Positions 22,666-30,361 of a DNA stretch of 51,167 nucleotides are shown here, piece by piece (positions within the stretch are counted from its first letter, which is position 1; each line of letters opens with the position of its first letter). The stretch covers positions 1-51,167 of the forward strand of contig CAAGKL010000099.1 in assembly GCA_900770405.1 (NCBI GenBank), written 5' to 3'. A program made the translations under genes and the position numbers. This DNA is from Clostridia bacterium. GTDB taxonomy: Bacteria > Bacillota > Clostridia > UBA1381. The notes under the pieces are model-generated. The model did no database searches and had not been told where the DNA came from. It was given only the letters and a program-made list of their open reading frames with translations.

Positions 22666-22694
22666 ATGACAATTGTGGTTTGTTGTGTTATTAT
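22666..22694 (+). promoter_or_regulatory. promoter of the solitary antitoxin-like RNA
   Basis: ATGACA, a 17-base spacer and TATTAT, with the RNA's GAAGGGG starting six bases later, exactly as in copy 1. Confidence 0.65.
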
Positions 22695-22700
22695 TTTTTT

Positions 22701-22793
22701 GAAGGGGTAATTGGGACGCGTGGACGTTCCGCGATTACAAGCTGTTTTAGTCGCTCATTTTGCAGAATGGGCGACTATTTTTTTTTTTTTTTT
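22701..22793 (+). ncRNA. solitary antitoxin-like RNA, copy 2
   Basis: A second member of the RNA family seen at 18081-18161. The first 33 bases agree at 29 positions. The first hairpin is GGGACG-CGTGGA-CGTTCC, extended by GUAAU/AUUAC; the terminator stem is AGTCGCTCAT/ATGGGCGACT, in which an A-U pair of copy 1 has become G-C. A run of 16 T follows. The opposite strand has no hydrophobic peptide here, only lysine codons against the T-run. It may be a remnant or a trans-acting antitoxin or decoy. Confidence 0.65.
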
Positions 22794-22800
22794 ATCGTCA

Positions 22801-23050
22801 ACGCTTGACAAATCAAAGATTTGGAGCGTTTTGATATGGGTGCTGCTCAATGAGGCTTCAAAGCTCTGATTTGATTAGCCGAATTAGTAATCGGCTTTGC
22901 CGATTGTTTCCTTAATTCCTCCAATTTGGACGAGCACCGCAACCGAGCGTCAAAATCTTTGATTTTGTCCCGCGAACTGATGCAAGCTGCCTTTGCAGCT
23001 TGTAAACCTTAGTTTGTAAAACACACGCCGCAATCAGCGAAAGCTGATTG
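22801..23050. repeat. array of five small hairpins
   Basis: Within 250 bases there are five perfect or near-perfect small hairpins with 3-4 base loops: 22801-22829 (CAAATC-AAA-GATTTG plus an outer stem), 22889-22905 (AATCGGC-TTT-GCCGATT), 22951-22967 (CAAAATC-TTT-GATTTTG), 22983-23002 (CAAGCTGC-CTTT-GCAGCTTG) and 23031-23050 (CAATCAGC-GAAA-GCTGATTG). A terminator-like palindrome follows. The minus-strand frame through this stretch belongs to the tail of a frameshifted gene but looks non-coding. Confidence 0.6.
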
Positions 23051-23303
23051 CATTTGCACGACAAAAGACGGTGTAAATTTACACCGTCTTTTTTTGGTGC
23101 CACCGGGGCGGGGTATTCGTCGTCATCGTCGCAGCGTTCGCATTGCTCCCAGAACGGGCATCTGTCGCAGAAAAAGTCAATCAGGCGTCCGTCCTCGTCG
23201 TAGTGTATGCCGTTGGGGGGCAATTATCGCCGAAATTCCCCGGCACAAGGTTCCAAAGCTTCGGCGAAAACTCCAAAAATTTCACGGTAATCTTTTCGTC
23301 CAT
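22912..23303 (-). pseudogene. frameshifted small cysteine-rich protein
   Basis: The ATG at 23303 has a good Shine-Dalgarno site (GGGGAG, six bases away) and encodes MDEKITVKFLEFSPKLWNLV, then GNFGDNCPP. At a run of six G on the plus strand (23215-23220) the frame shifts; the other frame continues NGIHYDEDGRLIDFFCDRCP, FWEQCERC and an acidic DDDDE stretch. One added base would join the halves. The CxxC and CxxC-like cysteines suggest metal binding; the function is unknown. The natural C-terminus is unclear, since the second frame runs on into the hairpin array to 22912. It may be a pseudogene, a phase-variable gene or a sequencing error. Confidence 0.5.
23064..23092. terminator. palindromic intrinsic terminator
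   Basis: AAAGACGGTGTAAATTTACACCGTCTTT followed by more T (written here as one palindrome, stem GACGGTGTAA with its complement). It would stop plus-strand transcripts leaving the hairpin array. Confidence 0.75.
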
Positions 23304-23339
23304 AAAAAACTCCCCTTTTTTAATAAATTTCGCGCAAAC

Positions 23340-23367
23340 AAAAAACGCGCAGCCGGAGCTACGCGCG
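23340..23367 (-). terminator. intrinsic terminator downstream of lgt
   Basis: On the minus strand a GC-rich stem (GCGCGTAGC/GCTGCGCG) with a TCCG loop is followed by six T. It lies about 100 bases after the lgt stop and just upstream of the small frameshifted gene. Confidence 0.75.
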
Positions 23368-23463
23368 AAAAACGTGTAACTCCTATTGCTGCGACACAAT
23401 TTGAATTTTCAAGCACTACTCATATGATAGATATTAAAAAATCGGGCACACATTTTTGCCGAA

Positions 23464-24261
23464 TTAAGCCTGCCCTGCCGGGCGGCGCAGCACGCGCACG
23501 AGCCCGACAACACCGACGATTATGCCGCAGGCTGCAACAACCTGCGATATTCCGAGCCTGCCGTCGATGAGGTAGAGTATATACTCACTCCGGCGCATAC
23601 CCTCGAGCATAAGCCTGCCGGTGCTGTACCACGCGATATAGAAGAAGAAAATCACGCCGTCGGGGTGATTTTTTCTGCCGAGAAAATGCGTCAGCGCAAA
23701 CCCGAGCGCATTCCACAGGCTCTCGTACAGGAACAGCGGGTGCACGCACTCGCCGCCGTTTATCGACATTCCCCAGGGGAGCGAGGTCGCGCCGCCGTAA
23801 ACCTCGGCATTGACGAAATTGCCCCATCTGCCGATTGCCTGCCCAATTAACAGCCCGGGCGAGCAAATGTCGAACACCCTCAGCGTCGGCAGCGATTTTT
23901 TGCGGCAGTAGACGAACGCTGTTGCCACCGCGCCGATGATACCGCCGTAAATCGCGAGCCCGCCCTCCCAGACTTTGAAAACGTTCAAAATGCTGCCGCG
24001 CACCGAGTCAAAGTCGAAAATCACGTAATACAGCCGCGCGCCGACCAGCCCGAAAATCAGCCCGTAGAGCGCGATGTCCAAAATGGCGTCCGAGCTCACG
24101 CCGCGGCGCGGGGCGCGCTTTGCGCAGTACGCGACGGCGAGGATATACCCCGTCAGAATTATCAGCGCGTACCAGAAAATTTCCTTGCCGAACACGGTGA
24201 ACGCGACGCGGTTTATGTCAAACGACAGCCCGAGCCGCGGGAAGGATATACTGTTAATCAT
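23464..24261 (-). CDS. lgt: prolipoprotein diacylglyceryl transferase
   Basis: A 265-residue integral membrane enzyme that moves the diacylglyceryl group of phosphatidylglycerol to the lipobox cysteine of prolipoproteins. Seven hydrophobic segments are seen. Family motifs are GARLYYVIF, WEGGLAIYGG (the first His of the usual HGGL replaced by W-E as in many clostridia), and the signature GRWGNFVNAEVYGG. The ATG at 24261 is preferred for similarity; a TTG nine bases upstream is possible. It follows tex by 27 bases, so the pair is likely one unit, ended by the terminator at 23340-23367. Confidence 0.93.
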   Translation of the reverse strand: MINSISFPRLGLSFDINRVAFTVFGKEIFWYALIILTGYILAVAYCAKRAPRRGVSSDAILDIALYGLIFGLVGARLYYVIFDFDSVRGSILNVFKVWEGGLAIYGGIIGAVATAFVYCRKKSLPTLRVFDICSPGLLIGQAIGRWGNFVNAEVYGGATSLPWGMSINGGECVHPLFLYESLWNALGFALTHFLGRKNHPDGVIFFFYIAWYSTGRLMLEGMRRSEYILYLIDGRLGISQVVAACGIIVGVVGLVRVLRRPAGQA

Positions 24262-24288
24262 TTTCCTCAATGCCTTTCCGATTGAATT

Positions 24289-26439
24289 TTAAAAGCCCTT
24301 CATCGTAAGCGAAATGCGCTTTTTCGCGACGTCGACGCTGAGAATTTTCACGCGCACGATGTCGCCGACGCTGAGCACGTCGAGCGGGTGCTTGATATAT
24401 TTATCGCAAATCTGCGAGATGTGCACGAGCCCGTCCTGGTGCACACCGATGTCGACGAACGCACCGAAATCTATGACGTTGCGCACCGTCCCGGTCATAA
24501 TCATTCCCGGCTTGAGTTCGGAAATGTCCATAAGCTCGGAGAGCATCACCGGCTCGGGCAGCTCGTCGCGCGGGTCGCGGCCGCGCTTTATGAGCGCATC
24601 GCAGATGTCATACAGGGTCGGCTCGCCGATGCCGAGCTCCTCCGCCATTCGCGCCGCGCCGTACGCCTTGAGCTTTTTCTTCAGATCGCCGAGCTGCCCG
24701 CCCTGCAGCTCATCGGCGGCATAGCCGAGCTTTTCTAAAAGTGCGCGCGCCGCCTTGTAGCTTTCCGGGTGCACCGAGGTGTTGTCCAGAAGCTCGCTGC
24801 CGTCGATGATGCGCAAAAAGCCCGCGCACTGCAAAAATGCCTTCTCGCCGAGCTTGGGCACCTTCAAAAGCTCGCGCCGCGCGCGGAATTTGCCGTTTTG
24901 CTCGCGGTAGAGCGCGATATTTTTCGCGACGGCGGAATTGATGCCCGAAATGTAGGACAAAAGTGACGGCGAGGCGGTGTTCAGGTCGACGCCGACGCTG
25001 TTCACGCAGTCCTCGACCACGCCGCCGAGCGCCTCGCCGAGCTGCTTCTGGTTCATATCGTGCTGATACTGCCCGACGCCGATCGCCTTCGGGTCGATTT
25101 TAACCAGCTCCGCGAGCGGGTCCTGTATGCGGCGCGCGATTGATACGGCGCTGCGCAGTGCGACGTCAAATTCGGGAAATTCCTCCGAGGCGAGCTTTGA
25201 CGCGGAGTAAACCGACGCGCCCGCCTCGCTGACTACCATATAATAAAGCCGCTTGCCGCTTTCCTTAATCATCTCGCACACAAGCTTTTCCGTCTCCTTC
25301 GACGCGGTGCCGTTGCCTATCGAGATCAGGTTCACGCCGTGCTTTTCGATGAGCGAAATCAGAATTTTTTTCGCCTTTTCGCGGTCGTGATTGGGCAGGG
25401 TGCAATAGACGATGCCCGTGTCGCACACCTTGCCGGTGTCGTCAACGACGGCGACCTTGCAGCCGGTGCGGTAGCCGGGGTCGAGCCCGAGTACGGTCTT
25501 GCCGCGGACGGGCGGCTGCAAAAGCAGGGCGGAGAGGTTTTTCGCAAATACCTTTATTGCCTCGCCGCCGGCGCGCTCGGTGAGAATATTGCGCACCTCG
25601 GTCTCGACCGACGGAGCAATCAGGCGGCTGTAGCTGTCCTCCACGGTGCGCTCGAGGTAGGCTTTCGCGGGCGCGGCGGGATTTTTTATCAGATGCCGCC
25701 TGAGATACCCGGTGCAGAGCTCCTCGTCAAGCGTGAGTTTCACCGAAAGAAAACCGTCCTTTTCGCCGCGGTTTATCGCGAGAATACGGTGGTTTGCGAG
25801 CTTTGAAAGCGGCTCGGAAAAATCGTAATAGCCCGAGTAGACGCTGTCCTCGTCCTTTGCGGCGCTTGTCGAAATTGCGGCGTTTGCCAGCGTCAGCGAG
25901 CGGATTACGCGCCGCGCATCGGCGTTATCGGAGAGCATCTCCGCGATGATGTCGCACGCGCCGTCGAGCGCGTCCGTAGCGGTGAGAACCTCTTTTTCTT
26001 CATTAATATATTCCGCCGCCGCGCCCTCCAAATCCTCGCCGCTCTTTTGCGCGAGCAGGAGCATTGCGAGCGGCTCGAGCCCCTTCTCCTTTGCGATTGT
26101 CGCGCGGGTGCGGCGCTTCGGGCGGTAGGGACGGTAGATGTCATCGAGCTCGGTGCGGGTTTTCGCCGCCTCAAGCTGGGCGCGCAGCTCATCGGTGAGC
26201 TTGCCCTGCTCGTCAATCAGGCGGATTATGTCGGCGCGCTTTTCCGCGAGCGCGCGCAGCGCGGTGAGCCGTGCGTATAGGTCGCGCAGCACATCGTCGG
26301 ACAGAGAGCCGGTTTTTTCCTTGCGGTAGCGCGCGATAAAGGGGATTGTGTTGCCGTCGTCGATGAGCGCGACGGTGTTCTCCACCTGCTGCTGCGCAAG
26401 CTTAAATTCCTCGGTAAGTATTTCGCAGATTTTATCCAT
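24289..26439 (-). CDS. tex: Tex family S1 RNA-binding protein
   Basis: A 716-residue protein of the Tex/YhgF family, thought to act in transcription or nucleic acid turnover. The order is: Tex N-terminal domain (RYRKEKTGSLSDDVLRDLY), a YqgF-like RNase H fold (VLGLDPGYRTGCKVAVVD), helix-hairpin-helix repeats (SVGVDLNTASPSLLSYISGI, then LLKVPKLGEKAF), and a C-terminal S1 domain (MTGTVRNVIDFGAFVDIGVH). Length is normal for the family. The promoter at 26471-26499 fits. The lgt gene is directly downstream. Confidence 0.95.
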   Translation of the reverse strand: MDKICEILTEEFKLAQQQVENTVALIDDGNTIPFIARYRKEKTGSLSDDVLRDLYARLTALRALAEKRADIIRLIDEQGKLTDELRAQLEAAKTRTELDDIYRPYRPKRRTRATIAKEKGLEPLAMLLLAQKSGEDLEGAAAEYINEEKEVLTATDALDGACDIIAEMLSDNADARRVIRSLTLANAAISTSAAKDEDSVYSGYYDFSEPLSKLANHRILAINRGEKDGFLSVKLTLDEELCTGYLRRHLIKNPAAPAKAYLERTVEDSYSRLIAPSVETEVRNILTERAGGEAIKVFAKNLSALLLQPPVRGKTVLGLDPGYRTGCKVAVVDDTGKVCDTGIVYCTLPNHDREKAKKILISLIEKHGVNLISIGNGTASKETEKLVCEMIKESGKRLYYMVVSEAGASVYSASKLASEEFPEFDVALRSAVSIARRIQDPLAELVKIDPKAIGVGQYQHDMNQKQLGEALGGVVEDCVNSVGVDLNTASPSLLSYISGINSAVAKNIALYREQNGKFRARRELLKVPKLGEKAFLQCAGFLRIIDGSELLDNTSVHPESYKAARALLEKLGYAADELQGGQLGDLKKKLKAYGAARMAEELGIGEPTLYDICDALIKRGRDPRDELPEPVMLSELMDISELKPGMIMTGTVRNVIDFGAFVDIGVHQDGLVHISQICDKYIKHPLDVLSVGDIVRVKILSVDVAKKRISLTMKGF

Positions 26440-26470
26440 ATTAATCTCCCAAAATAAAAATATTACCTAT

Positions 26471-26499
26471 ATTATACACCAAATTTTCCCCGTGCACAA
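26471..26499 (-). promoter_or_regulatory. sigma-A-type promoter for tex-lgt
   Basis: On the minus strand TTGTGC and TATAAT are spaced by 17 bases, about 32 bases before the tex ATG. Confidence 0.65.
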
Positions 26500-26519
26500 G
26501 AGAAAAGCGCAAAAATTAA

Positions 26520-26548
26520 TTGACCTCGGGCGCGATGTGTGGTAAAAT
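26520..26548 (+). promoter_or_regulatory. sigma-A-type promoter for S26-like gene
   Basis: TTGACC, a 17-base spacer and TAAAAT, about 32 bases before the ATG. It lies back to back with the tex promoter. Confidence 0.65.
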
Positions 26549-26580
26549 AAATTTAATATTTCGGAAAGGAAGTCACCGTG

Positions 26581-27051
26581 ATGCATAAAGAGGTTGTGAG
26601 CGCGCGGCTGGAGGAGCTCTGGCCGATAATGGAGGAGCAGATTAACGCCGGCGGCGCGGTGAAATTCGGACCGAAGGGGACGAGTATGCTGCCGATGATA
26701 CGGCAGGGCATCGACAGTGTTGAGATAAAAAAAGCGCCCGCGCGGCTGAAAAAATACGACCTGCCGCTTTATCGGCGCAAAAACGGACAGTTTGTGCTGC
26801 ACCGCGTGATTGCGGTCGGCACGGACGGCTACACGATGCGCGGCGACAACCAGACGGCGAGCGAGCACGGGGTCACGCACGGGCAGATTCTGGCGATTGT
26901 GACGGGCCTTTGGCGCGGGGAGGAGTACGTGAGCATCGGGGACGCTGAGTATCGGCGCTATTGCCGCCGGCGGGTAAGGCGGCAGAGCCTGCGCGGGAGC
27001 ATTTTTTGGCGCGCGCTCAGGAAAGCAAAGCGGATAATTTCGGGTAAATGA
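26581..27051 (+). CDS. S24/S26 family peptidase-like protein
   Basis: A 156-residue protein with a signal peptidase I/LexA-type beta domain. GTSMLPMIRQG carries the expected nucleophile serine, and YRRKNGQFVLHRVIAVG with GDNQ further on follow the family pattern. No transmembrane segment is visible, and the C-terminal 45 residues are strongly basic (RRYCRRRVRRQS), which is unlike SipS. Clostridial members of this group are annotated as S24/S26 peptidases of unknown substrate. GGAAAGGAAG precedes the ATG. A YdcZ-like gene follows within 65 bases. Confidence 0.75.
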   Translation: MHKEVVSARLEELWPIMEEQINAGGAVKFGPKGTSMLPMIRQGIDSVEIKKAPARLKKYDLPLYRRKNGQFVLHRVIAVGTDGYTMRGDNQTASEHGVTHGQILAIVTGLWRGEEYVSIGDAEYRRYCRRRVRRQSLRGSIFWRALRKAKRIISGK

Positions 27052-27114
27052 GCCTTTTTGCGGTATTTTTTTCGCGGAAACCGGGGAAAATATGCTGCAG
27101 GGAGGCGATTTTTT

Positions 27115-27543
27115 TTGCTTGGAGTAATAATGTGCATAATTTCGGGCGCGGCAATGAGCGTCCAGGGCGTGTTCAACACGCGCCTGTCGGAGCAGACGGG
27201 GCTTCTGGAGTCGAATTTTATAGTGCAGGCGACGGCGCTTGTGCTGGCGGCGGTGTCGCTGTTCTGGTCGGAGGGGAATATGGCGCGGGCGCTGTCGGTG
27301 AATAAGCTGTACCTGACCGGGGGCGTGCTCGCGATGGTGATTACGCTGACCGTGATGCTCGGGATAAAAAACCTGACCCCGACCATCGCGATAAGCATAA
27401 TTCTGATTTCGCAGCTCGCCGCGGCGGCGCTGATTGACGCTTTCGGGCTCTTCGGCACGGAAAAGGCGGTGTTCGGCATTCGGAAAATCATCGGGCTTTG
27501 CGTGATGCTCGGCGGAATACTGCTCTTTTCGTACAAAAAGTAG
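27115..27543 (+). CDS. YdcZ/DMT-family membrane protein
   Basis: A 142-residue membrane protein with four to five hydrophobic segments. GAAMSVQGVFNTRLSEQTGL and the repeat-like second half are typical of PF04657 (YdcZ), a small branch of the drug/metabolite transporter superfamily that is thought to act as a dimer. Substrate unknown. The TTG start at 27115 is chosen for GGGAGG nine bases upstream and because the longer reading frame (from 27058) adds a basic, non-homologous N-terminus. The next gene has its own promoter. Confidence 0.75.
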   Translation: MLGVIMCIISGAAMSVQGVFNTRLSEQTGLLESNFIVQATALVLAAVSLFWSEGNMARALSVNKLYLTGGVLAMVITLTVMLGIKNLTPTIAISIILISQLAAAALIDAFGLFGTEKAVFGIRKIIGLCVMLGGILLFSYKK

Positions 27544-27570
27544 AATTCGGTCATATTTTGCGGTATTCGC

Positions 27571-27599
27571 TTGACAATCGCGGAAGAATGTAATAAAAT
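27571..27599 (+). promoter_or_regulatory. sigma-A-type promoter for dxs operon
   Basis: TTGACA, a 17-base spacer and TAAAAT, about 100 bases before the dxs ATG. Confidence 0.75.
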
Positions 27600-27607
27600 A
27601 AGGAGAG

Positions 27608-27645
27608 AAGCCGGCGTGTTTGTTTTTGCAAGCGACGGCTTTTTT
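27608..27645 (+). terminator. attenuator-like hairpin in the dxs leader
   Basis: AAGCCGgCG (27608-27616) pairs with CGaCGGCTT (27633-27641) around one G-A mismatch, and six T follow at once. It begins nearly at the predicted transcription start, so it could stop most transcripts within about 40 nt or be regulated. Confidence 0.5.
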
Positions 27646-27701
27646 GCGGAATATAAACGGGAGGGTTTTGTGACGCCCTGCGGGCGAAATGAGGTATTGA
27701 A

Positions 27702-29558
27702 ATGACGGATTATCTTGCGGGGATTTCCTCCCCCGCCGATATAAAAAAGCTGACCGAGCCGCAGCTGGAGGCGCTGTCGGGGCAAATCCGCAGTTTTCTG
27801 ATTGAAAACGTGACGAAAACCGGCGGACACCTCGCGTCGAACCTCGGCGTTGTTGAGGCGACGGTGGCGCTTTTGGCGGTGTTTGAGCCGCCGAAGGACA
27901 AAATTATATGGGATGTCGGGCATCAGTCCTACGTCTATAAGCTGCTCACCGGCAGGCGGGACGGCTTTAAAACGTTGCGCAAATTCGGCGGAATGAGCGG
28001 CTTTCCGAAAACGGCGGAGAGTGAGTACGACTGCTTCAACACCGGGCATAGCTCGACCTCTGCGTCTGCGGCGGTCGGAATGGCGCGTGCGCGCGACCTT
28101 TTGGGCGAAAAAAATGACGTTATCGCGTTTTTCGGTGACGGCGCGCTCACCGGCGGTATGATGTACGAGGCGATGAACGATGCCGGCAGGAGCAAAACCA
28201 AGGTGATTTTTGTGCTCAACGACAACGAAATGTCGATTTCGCGCAATGTCGGCGCGCTGTCGAAGTATCTGCGTGCGCTCAGGCAAAAGCCGATGTACTT
28301 TAAATCGAAGGAAATCGTGCTCGATTTCCTGTCGAAATTCCCGCGCGGCGGCGTGCGTATGGCGCATTTTCTGCGCGGCGTAAAGCGTGCAATCCGCTCG
28401 AGTGTGCTGCCGACAACAATTTTTGACGATTTGGGCTTTGACTATTACGGCCCGATTGACGGGCATAATTTCCGGCAGCTTTTCGCGGCGTTTTCGCACG
28501 CGCGCGACAGCAGCAGCTCGGTTTTTATACATATCATAACGAAAAAGGGCAAGGGCTACCCGGCGGCGGAGCAGAATCCGCAGGATTTTCACGGAATTTC
28601 GGCGGCGGGCGGCGTAAAAACGAAGGACTATTCGGAGGTGTTCGGCGAGAAGCTCTGCGCGCTTGCCGAGGAAAATCCGCGCATCGCCGCGATTACGGGC
28701 GCGATGCCCGCCGGAACGGGGCTGCTCGAATTCAGGCGGCGGTTTAAAAGGCGGTATTTCGACGTCGGGATTGCCGAGGGGCACGCGGTCACGATGGCGG
28801 CGGGAATGGCGATGGCGGGGCTTGTGCCGGTCGTGCCGCTGTATTCGTCCTTTTTGCAGCGCGCCTATGACCAGACTCTGCACGACGTTTGTCTGCAAAA
28901 TCTGCACGTCGTGTTCCCGATAGACCGCGCCGGCGTGGTCGGGGCGGACGGCGAAACGCACCAGGGAATGTACGATATTTCCTTCCTGCGCGCGATGCCG
29001 AATATGACGATTTTGTCACCGTCGTCCTTTTCCGAGCTTGAGCAGATGCTCGATTACGCGGTGAATGTGCACAAAGGCCCAATTGCGATACGCTATCCGC
29101 GCGGCTCAGCGCAGGCGGATATTCCGGCGCAGCCGTTTGAGCTCGGCAAGGCGCGCGTGGTGCGCGAGGGCACGGATGCGGTGATTTTCACGACGGGGCG
29201 TATGACGGATACGGCGCTTTGCGCGGCGCGCGAGTGCGAAAAGGACGGAATAAGCGTCGAAGTGTGCGTGTTTGCGACGATTTTGCCGCTTGATGCGGAG
29301 TTTGTGCGCGAGCGTGCGCGCGGTAAAAGGGCGGCGCTTTCGATAGAGGATGGAGTGCGCGCCGGCGGCTTCGGCGAGGCGCTTGCGGATATTTTTGCGC
29401 TCGACGGAGCGCCGCTGCCGCTGGTGATAAAGGCTTTTGACGAAAAGCCCGTTCCGCACGGGAGCATAAGCGAGCTGGACAGGCTGTTCGGTATGGATTA
29501 CCTGAGCGTTGCCGGGGATTTGAAGGAGAAGATTAATGAGCAAAAAGGTACGCCTTGA
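27702..29558 (+). CDS. dxs: 1-deoxy-D-xylulose-5-phosphate synthase
   Basis: A 618-residue TPP enzyme that condenses pyruvate and glyceraldehyde 3-phosphate in the first step of the MEP isoprenoid pathway. WDVGHQSYVYKLLTGR, the TPP/Mg2+-binding GDGALTGGMMYEAMND and DLGFDYYGPIDGHN mark the N-terminal half. The transketolase pyrimidine domain (GIAEGHAVTMAAGMA) and the C-terminal domain follow. The length is normal. The ATG follows GAGG, and the stop overlaps tlyA by 23 bases. It shares an operon with ispE, another MEP gene. Confidence 0.96.
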   Translation: MTDYLAGISSPADIKKLTEPQLEALSGQIRSFLIENVTKTGGHLASNLGVVEATVALLAVFEPPKDKIIWDVGHQSYVYKLLTGRRDGFKTLRKFGGMSGFPKTAESEYDCFNTGHSSTSASAAVGMARARDLLGEKNDVIAFFGDGALTGGMMYEAMNDAGRSKTKVIFVLNDNEMSISRNVGALSKYLRALRQKPMYFKSKEIVLDFLSKFPRGGVRMAHFLRGVKRAIRSSVLPTTIFDDLGFDYYGPIDGHNFRQLFAAFSHARDSSSSVFIHIITKKGKGYPAAEQNPQDFHGISAAGGVKTKDYSEVFGEKLCALAEENPRIAAITGAMPAGTGLLEFRRRFKRRYFDVGIAEGHAVTMAAGMAMAGLVPVVPLYSSFLQRAYDQTLHDVCLQNLHVVFPIDRAGVVGADGETHQGMYDISFLRAMPNMTILSPSSFSELEQMLDYAVNVHKGPIAIRYPRGSAQADIPAQPFELGKARVVREGTDAVIFTTGRMTDTALCAARECEKDGISVEVCVFATILPLDAEFVRERARGKRAALSIEDGVRAGGFGEALADIFALDGAPLPLVIKAFDEKPVPHGSISELDRLFGMDYLSVAGDLKEKINEQKGTP

Positions 29559-30345
29559 CGTTTTGGTGCACAGTCTCGGGCTGTGCGAGAGCCGCGAGCG
29601 TGCACGCGCGGTGATAATGGCGGGGCAGGTTTATATTGATAACATAAAGCACGACAAGGCGGGCGATATGGTGCCGGAGGACTGCACGCCGGAAATCCGC
29701 GGCGAAACGCTGCACTATGTCAGCCGCGGCGGGCTTAAGCTCGAGAAGGCGATGCGCGAGTTCCCGATTGAGCTAGGCGGCAGGGTATGTATGGACATCG
29801 GCGCGTCGACCGGCGGGTTCACCGACTGTATGCTGCAAAATGGTGCGGCGAAGGTCTACTCGGTAGACGTCGGCTACGGTCAGCTGGCGTGGAAGCTGCG
29901 CGGTGACGAGCGCGTCGTGAATATGGAGCGCACGAATATCCGGTACGTAACGGAGGAGGACATCGGCGAGGAGATTGACTTTGCGTCGATTGACGTGTCC
30001 TTTATTTCGCTTGCGCTGGTGCTGCCGGTGGCGTACAGGCTGCTCAGCGCGGGCGGGCGGTGCGTTGCGCTGATTAAGCCGCAGTTCGAGGCGGGGCGCG
30101 CGCAGGTCGGGAAAAAGGGCGTGGTGCGCGATTTGAACGTGCACTGCGAGGTAATTGAAAAGGTGGTAAAAATCGCGCGGGAAATCGGCTTCGGCGTGCT
30201 GGGGCTGTCCTTTTCGCCGATAAAAGGCCCCGAGGGGAACATAGAATATTTGATTTATCTGGGGAAAAACGCGGCGGGCGCGGAGCTTTCCGAAACACCG
30301 CGTGAGCTTGCCGAGCGGTCGCACAGCGTCCTCGGCGAAAAGTGA
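29536..30345 (+). CDS. tlyA: TlyA family rRNA (cytidine-2'-O)-methyltransferase
   Basis: A 269-residue protein with an N-terminal S4 RNA-binding domain (RLDVLVHSLGLCESRERARA, then AGQVYID) and an FtsJ-like methyltransferase domain (MDIGASTGGFTDCMLQNGA, VDVGYGQLAW). The FtsJ catalytic lysines can be seen in ALIKPQFEAG and others. The family 2'-O-methylates 16S C1409 and 23S C1920 and sets capreomycin sensitivity in some bacteria; older annotations call it hemolysin A. It overlaps dxs, a common Firmicute arrangement with dxs. Confidence 0.93.
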   Translation: MSKKVRLDVLVHSLGLCESRERARAVIMAGQVYIDNIKHDKAGDMVPEDCTPEIRGETLHYVSRGGLKLEKAMREFPIELGGRVCMDIGASTGGFTDCMLQNGAAKVYSVDVGYGQLAWKLRGDERVVNMERTNIRYVTEEDIGEEIDFASIDVSFISLALVLPVAYRLLSAGGRCVALIKPQFEAGRAQVGKKGVVRDLNVHCEVIEKVVKIAREIGFGVLGLSFSPIKGPEGNIEYLIYLGKNAAGAELSETPRELAERSHSVLGEK

Positions 30346-30361
30346 GCCGGAGGGGGATTTT

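Noticed and set aside
26958..28961. 667-residue minus-strand frame
   Set aside because: It is antisense to the YdcZ-like gene and dxs, with shadow-like composition.
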